A stretch of DNA of 64,000 nt from Pseudacidovorax sp. (GCF_017991995.1 NZ_JAGOPN010000004.1:214245-278244), one strand, 5' to 3'. Shown: positions 53,290 through 64,000, counted from the stretch's first letter. A program made the numbers and translations. The notes: generated by a model from the sequence alone, not told the origin.

Positions 53290-54021
53290 TCATCGCCGCA
53301 GCTGGGTGAACTGGGCGAACTCCCACTCCCGCATGGCCAACAGAAGGGTGTAGCCCTCCAGCTCGCCAGCGGGCAGCTTCTGGTCGGTCTGGTGCTGCTG
53401 GGCGAAGTCCTGCGCCACGCGCTGCAGCCGCTCCAGGAAGGCCGGCGCCAGTGCCCGCGAGATGGAGCCGTGCACCAGCAGCAGTCCCTCGGCCGGGCCG
53501 TCGAAGCCGCCTGCGTAATAGTCCAGCACCACCTCTTCGCGGAAGAACTGCATCACCGGTCCATGAGGCCGCCAGCGGAAGGTCTTGGCCACCTTGAGCC
53601 GGTAGCGGTTGAGCGGCCGCAGCTCGATGATGCCGATGCGGTCCAGCTGCGCCAGGTAGCCGATGCATTCGGCCTCGGTGATGCGGTAGGTGGCGACGAT
53701 CTGCTCCAGCGTCCACTGGCTCAGCACGTTGATCGCCACCAGCAGCAGCTTGCGGTCGCGCACCACGGCCTGCTCCTGTTCCTGCGTCAGTTCGCGCAGC
53801 AGCGGCTGGCTGTCGGCCACGCGCCGCGCCAGGTCGGCGAAGTCGATGCGCAGGGCGCGGCAGATGGCGTCGATGCGCGCCAGCGGCATGTCGCCCCGGG
53901 CCAGCATGCGCTTGACGCTGGATTCGGCCAGGCCAAGCGCCGCGGCCAGATCGGCGTAGGTCATCTGCGCCGCCTTGAGTTCGCGCTTGATGGCGCTGAC
54001 GAGGTCCTGGGTGGTGCTCAC
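53290..54021 (-). CDS. XRE-family (helix-turn-helix) transcriptional regulator
   Basis: 243 residues if the GTG at 54021 is used; the frame stays open to an ATG at 54132, but that leader reads as intergenic DNA and would place the palindromic operator inside the gene. The N-terminal HTH is DLVSAIKRELKAAQMTYADLAAALGLAESSVKRMLARGDMPLARIDAICRALRIDFADLARRV. The remaining 180 residues are helical with DYYAGGFDGPAEGLLLVHGSISRALAPAFLERLQRVAQDFAQQHQ; no ligand family is recognised. The 19-bp palindrome 11 bp upstream indicates autoregulation. Confidence 0.8.
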   Translation of the reverse strand: MSTTQDLVSAIKRELKAAQMTYADLAAALGLAESSVKRMLARGDMPLARIDAICRALRIDFADLARRVADSQPLLRELTQEQEQAVVRDRKLLLVAINVLSQWTLEQIVATYRITEAECIGYLAQLDRIGIIELRPLNRYRLKVAKTFRWRPHGPVMQFFREEVVLDYYAGGFDGPAEGLLLVHGSISRALAPAFLERLQRVAQDFAQQHQTDQKLPAGELEGYTLLLAMREWEFAQFTQLRR

Positions 54022-54031
54022 GGGGCGGGGC

Positions 54032-54050
54032 GGTATCGGCAGGCGATACC
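54032..54050 (-). promoter_or_regulatory. Palindromic operator 1 of the XRE regulon
   Basis: GGTATCG-N5-CGATACC, a perfect 7-bp inverted repeat, 11 bp upstream of the GTG start of the XRE gene and in the gap to the divergent ceramidase-fusion gene. Read on the minus strand it matches the palindrome at 57684-57702 in 18 of 19 positions. Confidence 0.75.
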
Positions 54051-54147
54051 TGGAGTGGTTTTGTCTGCCACTGTATTGGAATATGAGCCTCGGCGGCGAG
54101 GGTGGGCCGGGAGACTGCGCCACCTTCTTCAAGTCCTCCTGCTGGTC

Positions 54148-57003
54148 ATGTCTTCATCCACCGCCTCCGCTGCCGACCCCGCGCCTACCAACACCGACGC
54201 CGCCCTTCTGCCACGCGGCCTCGGGCTGGCGCTGGCCGGCCTACTGCTGCTCTGGCTCGCCGCCTGGCTGGCCGGGCCGGCCTTGCTGGCGGCGCTCGGC
54301 CTGCCCCTGGATGCGCACGGCCACTTGCAGGCAAATGCACCGGCCGTGGCCGCGCCCTTCGCCGACGTGCGACCACGCTGGGGCATCCCCAACGCCTTCG
54401 ACGTGCTGAGCAACCTGCCTTTCGCCCTGGCCGGCCTGTGGGGCCTGGCGCGACTGCGGGCGCGAACTTTGCCGGCGGCCACGCGCCGTGCGGCGCAGGT
54501 GTTCTTCGCCGGCCTGCTGCTGACGTCGCTCGGCTCTGCGTGGTACCACTGGGCGCCCGATGCCGGCCGGCTGGCGGGCGACCGGCTGGGCATGGCGGTC
54601 GCCTTCGCGGGGGTCTGGGCGTTGGTCGTGGCCGAGCGGTTGGCGCTGGCGGCGGTGCGGCCCGTGCTGTGGGGTGTGCTGTTGCTGGGAGCGGTGTCGG
54701 CGGCGTGGCCCCAGGTGGACGGCAACGTGCTGCCCTGGGCCGTGGTGCAGTACGGCGGCATCGGTTTCATCGTCTGGGCCTGGCGTCGCCCCATGGCGGC
54801 CGGTGCACTGGGCCTGCGCATCGGGGCCGTGCTGGCGGCCTACCTGTTCGCCAAGCTGCTGGAGATGAATGACTTTGCCCTCTTCGAGGCGACCGGGCAG
54901 GCGGTGTCGGGCCACAGCCTCAAGCACCTGGCGGCGGCGCTGGCGGCGCTGCCCGTGCTGGCCGCCGTGGGGCGGGCCCCGCTGCGGCAGAATGCGGCGG
55001 GCGCCGGCACCCCGCGTGCCCATCGGCCATGGGCGCGGGCCGGACTTCAGGACCAGACCATGCGCACCGACGCCCCACCGGCCGCCGCTTCTCCGGCGCA
55101 CGCCAACCAGTTCGCCCTGCTGCGCCAGCGCCGCTTCGCACCCTTCTTCTGGACGCAGTTCGCCGGGGCCGCCAACGACAACCTGTTCAAGTTCGCCTTC
55201 ACGGTGATGGTGACCTACCAGCTGCAGGTGGCGTGGCTGCCGCCCTCGCTGGCGGGGCTGGCGATCGGGGCGCTGTTCATCCTGCCCTTCCTGCTGTTCT
55301 CGGCCACGGCGGGGCAGCTCACCGACAAGTACGACAAGGCCCGCATCATCCGGCTGGTCAAGACGCTGGAGATCGCGATCATGGCGCTGGCCGGCTGGGG
55401 CTTCGTGGCTGCCAACGTGCCGGTGCTGCTGGGCTGCGTCTTCCTGATGGGGCTGCATTCCACGCTGTTCGGCCCGGTCAAGTTCGCCTACCTGCCGCAG
55501 GCGCTCGACGCGCATGAGCTGACGGGTGGCAACGGCATGGTGGAGATGGGCACCTTCGTCGCCATCCTGCTGGGTCAGGTGGCGGGCGGCCTGCTGGTGG
55601 CGCTGCCTGGCATCGGCCACGGCACCGTGGCGGCGGCCTGCGTGGCGGTGGCCGGCATCGGCCGGCTGACGGCGCAGGCCGTGCCCGCGGCGCCGGCCAC
55701 CGACCCGGGCCTGGCCGTCAACTGGAACCCGGTGACCGAGACCTGGCGCAACCTCAAGCTCGCGCATGGCAACACGGTGGTGTTCCGCTCGCTGCTGGGC
55801 ATTTCGTGGATGTGGTTCTTCGGCGCCATCTTCCTGTCGCAGTTCCCGAGCTTCGCCAAGGAGGTGCTGCACGGCGACGCACAGGTCGCCTCGCTGCTGC
55901 TGGTGGTGTTCTCGGTGGGCATCGGCGCGGGCTCGCTGCTGTGCGAGACGCTGTCGCGCCGCCAGGTCGAAATCGGCCTGGTGCCGCTGGGTGCCATCGG
56001 CATGAGCGTGTTCGCCATCGACCTGTACTTCGGCTCGCGCGGGCTGCCGCCCTCGGCCGAGATGGGCCTCGCCGCCTTCCTGGCCCAGCCGGCGCACTGG
56101 CGGGTGATGGCCGACCTGGCGCTGCTGTCGCTGTTCGCGGGCCTCTACAGCGTGCCGATGTATGCGCTGATCCAACTGCGCAGCCAGCCCACGCACCGGG
56201 CGCGGATCATCGCGGCCAACAACATCCTCAATGCGCTGTTCATGATCGCCAGCGCCGTGATCGCCGGGGCGCTGATCGGCGCCGGCTTCAGCATCCCGCA
56301 GGTCTTCCTCTTCACCGGCATTGCCAATGCGCTGGTGGCGGGCTACATCTTCCTGCTGGTGCCGGAGTACCTGCTGCGCTTCATCGCCTGGGTGGCGTCG
56401 CGCTTGGTCTACCGCTTCAAGGTGCGTGGCGACGAGCAGATCCCCGACCAGGGCCCGGCCGTGCTGGTGTGCAACCACGTGAGCTTCGTCGACGCCGTGC
56501 TGCTGATGGCGGCCAGCCCGCGGCCGATCCGCTTCCTGATGGACCACCGCATCTTCCGCGTGCCGGTGCTCGGCTGGCTGTTCCGGCTGGCCAAGGCGAT
56601 CCCGATCGCGCCACAGAAGGAAGACCCGGCCGCCTACGAGCGCGCCTTCGACGAGGCGGCCCAGGTGCTGCGCGAGGGCGACCTGCTGGGCATCTTTCCC
56701 GAAGGCGGCATCACGCGCGACGGCACGCTGCAACCCTTCAAGGGCGGCGTGATGAAGATCCTGGCCCGCGCGCAGGAGGACGGCCTGGCCGTGCCGGTGG
56801 TGCCGATGGCGCTGACGAATCTGTGGGGCTCGTACTTCAGCCGCATCGAGCTGCGCGGCGGCGAGCCGGTGGCCATGGTGCGGCCCTTCCGCCGCGGCTT
56901 CTGGAGCCGCGTGGGCCTGAACGTGGGCGCGCCCCTGCCGGCTTCGGCGGTGCAGCCCGAACTGTTGCAGGAGCGGGTCGCCGGCCTGCTCGCCCAGCCC
57001 TGA
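54148..57003 (+). CDS. Fused CREST/alkaline ceramidase-like domain + LplT-like MFS transporter + PlsC acyltransferase
   Basis: 951 codons open without a stop. Residues 1-285 form a seven-helix membrane domain with the alkaline ceramidase motifs: GSAWYHWAPDAGRLAGDRLGM (His134, Asp145) and GHSLKHLAAAL (His256, His260), the zinc/acid set of the CREST superfamily. From about residue 305 an LplT-type MFS begins (FFWTQFAGAANDNLFKFAFTVMVTY) and includes STLFGPVKFAYLPQAL and GGNGMVEMGTFVAILLGQVAGG. The last part is a PlsC acyltransferase with NHVSFVD (His777, Asp782) and FPEGGITRDGTL. MFS-PlsC pairs act in lysophospholipid uptake and re-acylation; ceramidase-family proteins hydrolyse N-acyl amides. 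An internal start at 55060 with AGGA seven nt upstream could also give MFS-PlsC alone. The fusion is unusual; see findings. Confidence 0.8.
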   Translation: MSSSTASAADPAPTNTDAALLPRGLGLALAGLLLLWLAAWLAGPALLAALGLPLDAHGHLQANAPAVAAPFADVRPRWGIPNAFDVLSNLPFALAGLWGLARLRARTLPAATRRAAQVFFAGLLLTSLGSAWYHWAPDAGRLAGDRLGMAVAFAGVWALVVAERLALAAVRPVLWGVLLLGAVSAAWPQVDGNVLPWAVVQYGGIGFIVWAWRRPMAAGALGLRIGAVLAAYLFAKLLEMNDFALFEATGQAVSGHSLKHLAAALAALPVLAAVGRAPLRQNAAGAGTPRAHRPWARAGLQDQTMRTDAPPAAASPAHANQFALLRQRRFAPFFWTQFAGAANDNLFKFAFTVMVTYQLQVAWLPPSLAGLAIGALFILPFLLFSATAGQLTDKYDKARIIRLVKTLEIAIMALAGWGFVAANVPVLLGCVFLMGLHSTLFGPVKFAYLPQALDAHELTGGNGMVEMGTFVAILLGQVAGGLLVALPGIGHGTVAAACVAVAGIGRLTAQAVPAAPATDPGLAVNWNPVTETWRNLKLAHGNTVVFRSLLGISWMWFFGAIFLSQFPSFAKEVLHGDAQVASLLLVVFSVGIGAGSLLCETLSRRQVEIGLVPLGAIGMSVFAIDLYFGSRGLPPSAEMGLAAFLAQPAHWRVMADLALLSLFAGLYSVPMYALIQLRSQPTHRARIIAANNILNALFMIASAVIAGALIGAGFSIPQVFLFTGIANALVAGYIFLLVPEYLLRFIAWVASRLVYRFKVRGDEQIPDQGPAVLVCNHVSFVDAVLLMAASPRPIRFLMDHRIFRVPVLGWLFRLAKAIPIAPQKEDPAAYERAFDEAAQVLREGDLLGIFPEGGITRDGTLQPFKGGVMKILARAQEDGLAVPVVPMALTNLWGSYFSRIELRGGEPVAMVRPFRRGFWSRVGLNVGAPLPASAVQPELLQERVAGLLAQP
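55049..55062 (+). promoter_or_regulatory. Internal ribosome-binding site and ATG separating the ceramidase and MFS-PlsC parts
   Basis: AGGA (55049-55052) is seven nt before ATG at 55060, the natural N-terminus of the LplT-like domain. The preceding 60 nt look like former intergenic sequence but contain no stop in this frame. Both a fused and a separate product are possible. Confidence 0.55.
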
Positions 57004-57013
57004 CGCCTTGTCG

Positions 57014-57667
57014 ATGAACGCTTTCCTGAACTGGCATGCCCTGACCTGGCTGGGCGACAGCAGCCTGATGATGCCGATGGCGCTGGCCATCACCGCCTGG
57101 CTGGGCTGGGCGCGGCGGACGCGGCCCGTGATGTGGCTGTGGCTGCTGTGCGTGGGCGCGGCGGGCGCGACGGTGGTGGCGGGCAAGCTGGCGTTCATGG
57201 GCTGGGGGCTTGGCGTCGCCGCCATCGACTTCACGGGATTCAGCGGCCACACGACGCTGTCGACCACCCTCTGGCCGGTGGCGCTATGGCTGGCGGTTTC
57301 CAGCTTCGCGCATCGCTGGCGTGTGGCGGCCGCCTTCGCGGGCTGGGCCCTGGGCATGGCCATCGGCTATTCGCGTCTGGCCCTGGACGCGCATTCGGTG
57401 TCGGAGGTGGTGTCGGGCTTCCTGCTGGGGCTGTCGGCCAGCGGCTTCTTTCTGTGGCGCCAGCGGAGCAAGCCGCATCCCAGGCTGCGCCTGCTGCCGG
57501 TGCTGCTCACGCTGGTACTGCCCGCGCTGGTGATTCAGCCCGGCACGCGCGCGCCGACGCACGAACTGATCGGTCGCACTGCGGCCTGGATGGCTGGCAA
57601 CGAGCGCCCCTTCGTACGGGCCGACCTGCATGCCGGCACGCGACCGTCGCGGCGGGCGGCCGGCTGA
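57014..57667 (+). CDS. PAP2-family lipid phosphatase
   Basis: 217 residues from the ATG at 57014 (a TTG at 57008 is possible). It has about six hydrophobic segments. The three PAP2 motifs are visible: K in GKLAFMGWG, SGHTTLS (Ser77-Gly78-His79) and YSRLALDAHSVSEV. These dephosphorylate phosphatidate, lysophosphatidate or undecaprenyl-PP at the membrane. It starts 10 bp after the acyltransferase stop and is thus co-transcribed with the fusion gene. The last part (WMAGNERPFVRADLHAGTR) is a periplasmic tail. Confidence 0.85.
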   Translation: MNAFLNWHALTWLGDSSLMMPMALAITAWLGWARRTRPVMWLWLLCVGAAGATVVAGKLAFMGWGLGVAAIDFTGFSGHTTLSTTLWPVALWLAVSSFAHRWRVAAAFAGWALGMAIGYSRLALDAHSVSEVVSGFLLGLSASGFFLWRQRSKPHPRLRLLPVLLTLVLPALVIQPGTRAPTHELIGRTAAWMAGNERPFVRADLHAGTRPSRRAAG

Positions 57668-57683
57668 ACGGGCGCTGCGCGGT

Positions 57684-57702
57684 GGTATCGCCTGGCGATA
57701 CC
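57684..57702 (+). promoter_or_regulatory. Palindromic operator 2 of the XRE regulon
   Basis: GGTATCG-CCTGG-CGATACC, 18/19 identical to operator 1, 144 bp upstream of the zinc-ribbon protein gene and 16 bp after the PAP2 stop. It probably places the zinc-ribbon gene (and DUF3597 gene) under the XRE protein. Confidence 0.72.
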
Positions 57703-57846
57703 TGAAGCCGCAAATTCCGAGCGAGGTACAGCCCGACACTTCCGTGAGATCAAAGCCCGGGCACGATGCGATTCATCTCGGGCGGCGGGCGAGCGGCTGG
57801 ATCCCCCAAGCGCTGTCCAACGGCCGAGCCTGAAAGGAAATCGCCC

Positions 57847-58971
57847 ATGAAGACCTCCCTGCGCCTGTCCGAAGCCTGGTTCCGTCGTGGCCTGTGGCTG
57901 TTGTCCCTGGTGTTCGCCAGCTTCCTGATCGGCCTGGGCGGCACGGTGGTGGGCGACCTGCCGCGGGTGGAGCGCCAGTTGCAGCTGGACGACTTCATCG
58001 ACCGGCCGGCCGCTCAGGCCCAGCGCGACGCCCTGGCCCGCGCGCAACAGGCCCAGACCGAGGCCGACGAGGCCCTGGCGCAGGCGCAACTGCGCGCCCG
58101 GACGGCCCAGGCCAACACCCGTTCGGCCCAGGCCAGCCTCGGCGACTGGCTGGCCACGCGCAGCGCCACCGCCCGGCCTGAGCAGGACCCGGCCCTGATC
58201 GAGCGCACGCGCGCCCTCGACGAACTGCGTGCCGCCCAGCGGCAGGCCCAGGCGGCGGCCGAGCGCCAGGAGCAGCGGGCACTCGACGCCCGCCAGGCCG
58301 CTGCACGCAGCCAGCGCCAGCTGGATGAACTGGAAGCCGCCGCCGCCGCGCGCCTGCAGGCGGCCGAGCGGCGGCAGGAGCTGCGCGTCTTCGGCTACCG
58401 CCTCGCCCTCACGCTGCCGCTGCTGGCCGTCGCCGGCTGGCTCTTCGTGCGGCACCGCAAGGGCAACGGGTGGCCCTTCGTCTGGGGCTTCGTCTTCTTC
58501 GCCCTCTTCACCTTCTTCGTGGAGTTGGTGCCCTACCTGCCCAGCTATGGCGGCTATGTGCGCTACGGCGTGGGCGTGCTGCTGACGCTGCTGGCGGGCC
58601 GCTGGGCCATCGCTGCGCTTCAGCGCTACCTGGCGCGGCAGCAGGCGGCCGAGGCCCGGCCCGAGCCGGCACGGCGCCAGGCCCTGGACTACGACGTGGC
58701 GCTGGCGCGCCTGGCCAAGGGCGTCTGCCCGGGCTGCGAGCGGCCGGTGGACCTGAAGAACGCGGCCATCGACTTCTGCCCGCACTGCGGCATCGGCCTG
58801 TTCGACCGCTGCGGGGGCTGCGGCAGCCGCAAGAGCGCCTTCGCGCGCTTCTGCCACGGCTGTGGCAAGGCGGCGGAGACCCGGCCGACCGTCACTCCCG
58901 GTCCAGATACAGAGTTAAGCAACATTTCTTCGCAGAAGCCGGCAGAAGATCACGAACACGGCCGCCGCTGA
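57847..58971 (+). CDS. Membrane protein with coiled coil and C-terminal double zinc ribbon
   Basis: 374 residues, preceded by TGAAAGGAAA. One helix at 16-38 starts the protein; a long Ala/Gln/Arg coiled coil (about 57-190: QAQRDALARAQQAQTEADEALAQAQLR) follows, then three membrane segments (about 194-212, 218-242, 248-266). The C-terminal part has four Cys pairs: Cys294/297, Cys311/314, Cys322/325 and Cys336/339, two zinc ribbons of the DZANK type. The layout resembles stress or phage-shock-related membrane scaffolds; no enzymatic motif is seen. Its promoter carries operator 2, 144 bp upstream. Confidence 0.75.
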   Translation: MKTSLRLSEAWFRRGLWLLSLVFASFLIGLGGTVVGDLPRVERQLQLDDFIDRPAAQAQRDALARAQQAQTEADEALAQAQLRARTAQANTRSAQASLGDWLATRSATARPEQDPALIERTRALDELRAAQRQAQAAAERQEQRALDARQAAARSQRQLDELEAAAAARLQAAERRQELRVFGYRLALTLPLLAVAGWLFVRHRKGNGWPFVWGFVFFALFTFFVELVPYLPSYGGYVRYGVGVLLTLLAGRWAIAALQRYLARQQAAEARPEPARRQALDYDVALARLAKGVCPGCERPVDLKNAAIDFCPHCGIGLFDRCGGCGSRKSAFARFCHGCGKAAETRPTVTPGPDTELSNISSQKPAEDHEHGRR

Positions 58972-59053
58972 CGCAGGGCCACCCCGCACGGGTGCTAGAA
59001 CCGGACACCCGCCGCCGAGCGGTGACGGTTCCTCCCCATCCGACCCAGGAGTC

Positions 59054-59461
59054 ATGCCCGTGAGCATCTTCAGCAGCATCCTTTCCAAGATCTTCCCCGG
59101 CGCCCAGGCTGCGCCCGCCCCGGCCCCCGCGCCCGCCGCACCGTCGGCGACCGCTGCGCCGGCTCCGGCGGCGGCGCCAGCCGTGCCCGCGCCACCGCCG
59201 TCCATCCCGCTGGGCGAGGTGGCGCCCATCCTCGACGCCAAGCCGGGCGCGGCCCAGCTCAACTGGCGCACCTCCATCGTGGACCTGCTCAAGCTGCTCG
59301 GCCTCGACAGCAGTCTGGCCGCCCGCAAGGAACTGGCCAGTGAGTTCATCTACACGGGCAATGCCGAGCCGGGCTCCGCCGAATGGAACATCTGGCTGCA
59401 CAAGCAGGTGATGACCCGCATCGCGGCCAACGGCGGCACGCTGCCGCCAGAGATGCGCTGA
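59054..59461 (+). CDS. DUF3597-family small protein
   Basis: 135 residues. N-terminal amphipathic stretch VSIFSSILSKIFPG, an Ala/Pro-rich linker of about 35 residues, then the conserved C-terminal domain LNWRTSIVDLLKLLGLDSSLAARKELASEFIYTGNAEPGSAEWNIWLHKQVMTRIAANGG typical of DUF3597. Function unknown. It is in the same orientation as the zinc-ribbon gene and ends at the terminator at 59484. Confidence 0.82.
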   Translation: MPVSIFSSILSKIFPGAQAAPAPAPAPAAPSATAAPAPAAAPAVPAPPPSIPLGEVAPILDAKPGAAQLNWRTSIVDLLKLLGLDSSLAARKELASEFIYTGNAEPGSAEWNIWLHKQVMTRIAANGGTLPPEMR

Positions 59462-59483
59462 GCGCGTCGCGCCCCAAAAAAGA

Positions 59484-59508
59484 AAAGCGGCCTGCGGGCC
59501 GCTTTGTC
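59484..59508. terminator. Bidirectional intrinsic terminator
   Basis: AAAGCGGCC (59484-59492) and GGCCGCTTT (59497-59505) form a 9-bp stem with a 4-nt loop, A-rich on the left and T on the right. It serves the plus-strand DUF3597 gene and the convergent tgt operon. Confidence 0.9.
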
Positions 59509-59527
59509 GTTGTGGCAGAGGACCTTC

Positions 59528-62015
<2,488 letters not shown>

Positions 62016-62019
<4 letters not shown>

Positions 62020-63098
62020 GCCGCGCGCTCCAGCAGCATCGCGTCCCCGTAGCTGAAGAAACGGTAGCGCTCGCGGATGGCGTGGGCATAGAGCGCCATC
62101 ACGCGCTCGTAGCCCGCCAGGGCGCTGACCAGCATCATCAGCGTGCTCTTGGGCAGGTGGAAGTTGGTGACGAGCAGGTCCACGTGTTGGAAGCGGAAGC
62201 CCGGTGTGATGAAGATCTGCGTGTCGCCCTGCGCCTGCCCGCTGGCGGCCCAGGATTCGAGTGTGCGCACGGTGGTGGTGCCCACCGCCACCACGCGGCC
62301 GCCGCGGGCGCGGCAGTCGGCAATCGCCTGCTGCGTGGCGGGTGGCACGTCATAGCGCTCGGCATGCATCACATGCTCGGCGATGTTCTCGGTCTTGACG
62401 GGCTGGAAGGTGCCGGCGCCCACGTGCAGCGTGACGTTGGCGCGGCGCACCCCGCGCGCCTCCAGCTTCGCAAGCAGGGCCTCGTCGAAATGCAGCGCCG
62501 CGGTGGGCGCGGCCACGGCGCCGGGCACGCGCGCGAAGACGGTCTGGTAGCGGCGGGCGTCCTCGGCGGCTTCGCTGACGCTTTCGTGTGCCTGCTGGCG
62601 CTCGATGTAGGGCGGCAGGGGCACGTGGCCGTGGCGCTCCATCAGCGTGTAGGGGTCGGCGCCGTCGTCGCTCTCCAGCGCGAAGCGGAACAGCGGGCCG
62701 CCTTCCTCGGGCCAGCGGCCCAGCAGTGTGGCGCGGAAGGCCGGCTGGCCGGGGCCGGCGTCCATGCGCAGCACGGTGCCGACAGCGGGCTTCTTGCTGA
62801 CCTTCATGTGGGCCGCCACGACTTGGCCTTCGAGCACGCGTTCGATCAGCAGCTCCAGCCGGCCGCCGGTGGGCTTTTCGCCGAAGAGACGGGCCTTGAC
62901 CACCTGCGTGTCGTTGAAGACGAGCAGGTCGCCGTCGCGCAGCAGCGTGGGCAGGTCGCGGAAGATGCGGTCGGCGGGTTCGGGGCCGGTGCCGTCGAGC
63001 AGGCGCGAGGCGCTGCGTTCGGGGGCGGGCTGCTGCGCGATCAGTTCGGGCGGCAGCGCGAAGTCGAAATCCGAGAGCGTGAAGTCGGTGCGGGACAT
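62016..63098 (-). CDS. queA: S-adenosylmethionine:tRNA ribosyltransferase-isomerase
   Basis: 360 residues, full-length. N-terminus [26 protein letters not shown], motifs [65 protein letters not shown] and [20 protein letters not shown] are all present. It transfers the ribosyl part of SAM to preQ1-tRNA to make epoxyqueuosine. It is divergent from recG, the common arrangement in betaproteobacteria. Confidence 0.96.
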
Positions 63099-63214
63099 GC
63101 TTGAGGGCCGGACGGGCCCGTTCCAAGAAAGAAGCGGAAGCCCTCCGTGCAGGCCATCGCGGGGCGGCAGCGTTCCGCACGGGGCGGAGGAGGGCGGGGA
63201 GGCAGAATTGTCCC

Positions 63215-64000
63215 ATGTCCGCGCGCCCCCTCGCTTCGCCTGCCCCTGCGCCCAGCGCCCCCCGCGCGCCCGGCAGCGGCGAAAGCCAGGTGCAGCGCGC
63301 GCTGAAAAAACTGGGTCTGGTGCGCGACATCGACTTTGCGCTCTACCTGCCGCTGCGCTACGAGGACGAGACCCGCATCGTGCAACTGGCCCATGTGCGC
63401 GACGGCGAGCATGCGCAGGTCGAGGGCACGATCGTGGACAGCGAAATCGTGTTCCGCCCCCGCCGCCAGCTCATCGTCACGCTGGACGACGGCAGCGACA
63501 CCTGCCAGCTGCGCTTCTTCAACTTCTACCCCTCGCAGCAGAAGCAACTCGCGCCCGGCAGCCGGGTGCGGGCGCGTGGCGAGGTGCGCGGCGGATTCGT
63601 GGGCCGCACCATGCTGCACCCGGTCATCAAGGCGGCCGGCACGGCGCTGCCGCTGGCGCTGACGCCCGTCTATGCCACGACTGCGGGCCTCGCTCAGCCC
63701 GTGCTCCGCCGCGCCGTGCAGGCCGGTCTGGCGCGGGCGCCGTTGGAGGAGTTGATCCCCCCCGAGTTGCTGCCCCACAACGCCTGGACGCTGCGCGCCG
63801 CGCTCGAATTCCTGCACCACCCGACGCCCGACGTGGCCCTGGCCGCGCTGGAGGACCGCAGCCATCCCGCCTGGCAGCGGCTGAAGGCGGACGAGTTGCT
63901 GGCCCAGCAGCTCTCTCAGCTGGAGGCCCGCCGCGCCCGCGAGGCCCAGCGCGCGCCCGTGCTGCGCGCGGGCACCGGCGAAGGCAGTCTGCATGCCCGC
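63215..64000 (+). CDS. recG: ATP-dependent DNA helicase RecG, N-terminal part (cut by window end)
   Basis: 262 codons from the ATG at 63215, open to the last base. The N-terminal wedge and OB domain are visible: [82 protein letters not shown] and [19 protein letters not shown]. Helicase motifs lie beyond the window. RecG reverses stalled forks. The 116-bp gap to queA carries no other gene. Confidence 0.92.
   Translation, partial: MSARPLASPAPAPSAPRAPGSGESQVQRALKKLGLVRDIDFALYLPLRYEDETRIVQLAHVRDGEHAQVEGTIVDSEIVFRPRRQLIVTLDDGSDTCQLRFFNFYPSQQKQLAPGSRVRARGEVRGGFVGRTMLHPVIKAAGTALPLALTPVYATTAGLAQPVLRRAVQAGLARAPLEELIPPELLPHNAWTLRAALEFLHHPTPDVALAALEDRSHPAWQRLKADELLAQQLSQLEARRAREAQRAPVLRAGTGEGSLHAR

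Noticed and set aside
54022-54132. Longer start of the XRE regulator at the ATG at 54132
   Set aside because: The added 37 residues are not HTH-like and would bury the 54032-54050 palindrome in coding sequence. Not fully excluded.
54241-57363. Minus-strand open frame of about 1040 codons over the ceramidase-MFS-PlsC gene
   Set aside because: Composition is His/Gln/Arg low complexity with no motif; the plus strand has clear domains.

Overview
The window is 64 kb of GC-rich DNA from a betaproteobacterium of the order Burkholderiales, most likely family Comamonadaceae. This is inferred from the very high third-position GC, the content and order of housekeeping genes (rsmI, yraN, diaA-like, dolP-like; pilT/pilU; queA/tgt/recG), and several families typical of Burkholderiales (DUF3567, DUF2242, PhaM, Bug/TctC binding proteins). 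Genes are densely packed, often with 1-4 nt start/stop overlaps. No rRNA, tRNA, CRISPR, integrase or transposase was seen, so this reads as ordinary chromosome with metabolic accessory cassettes.

Layout: 1-4090 is the 3' part of a giant repetitive surface or secreted adhesin. 4.3-6.5 kb holds a small membrane protein, a Zur-type regulator and a convergent zinc-chaperone GTPase with two operator palindromes. 6.6-10.1 kb is the rsmI / yraN-diaA-dolP cell-envelope cluster. 10.4-16 kb has a 3-hydroxyisobutyrate dehydrogenase-family enzyme, pilU-pilT, the PLP-homeostasis protein yggS and a glutamate dehydrogenase. 16-18.3 kb has a DUF2242 lipoprotein, a lone receiver protein and an arginase. 18.4-25.4 kb is a TetR-controlled acyl-CoA module: a solute-binding protein, an acyl-CoA ligase and a 1099-residue single-chain acyl-CoA carboxylase. 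25.5-28.5 kb has an SGNH hydrolase, a YXWGXW protein and lrgAB; 28.5-30.8 kb has glcD and purU, read as one operon purU-glcD-lrgA-lrgB. 30.9-35.2 kb is an IclR-linked cassette (Bug protein, CoA ligase, citryl-CoA lyase-like enzyme). 35-45.4 kb is mixed: a ChaN-like lipoprotein, AbrB-type permease, DUF3567, DUF3108, FAH-family enzyme, TspO, PhaM-FIST, LysR/GST and DUF2127. 45.5-50.9 kb is a polyamine-type ABC transporter operon ending in its own GntR regulator. 51-53.3 kb has a flavin reductase and a DadA-type dehydrogenase behind a tandem glycine riboswitch. 53.3-59.5 kb is a lipid-remodelling and envelope block. 59.5-64 kb is tgt, a sugar-dehydrogenase-like gene, queA and the start of recG.

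The most unusual part is 53.3-59.5 kb. One uninterrupted frame joins a CREST/alkaline-ceramidase membrane domain to an LplT-like transporter and a PlsC acyltransferase, followed by a PAP2 phosphatase. A divergent XRE-family regulator lies beside it. A 19-bp palindrome immediately upstream of the regulator recurs, 18/19 identical, upstream of a coiled-coil double-zinc-ribbon membrane protein 3.7 kb away. This suggests a small self-contained regulon for membrane lipid turnover. Other points worth a second look are the glycine riboswitch on dadA, the purU-glcD-lrgAB linkage and the dispersed intergenic repeat family.
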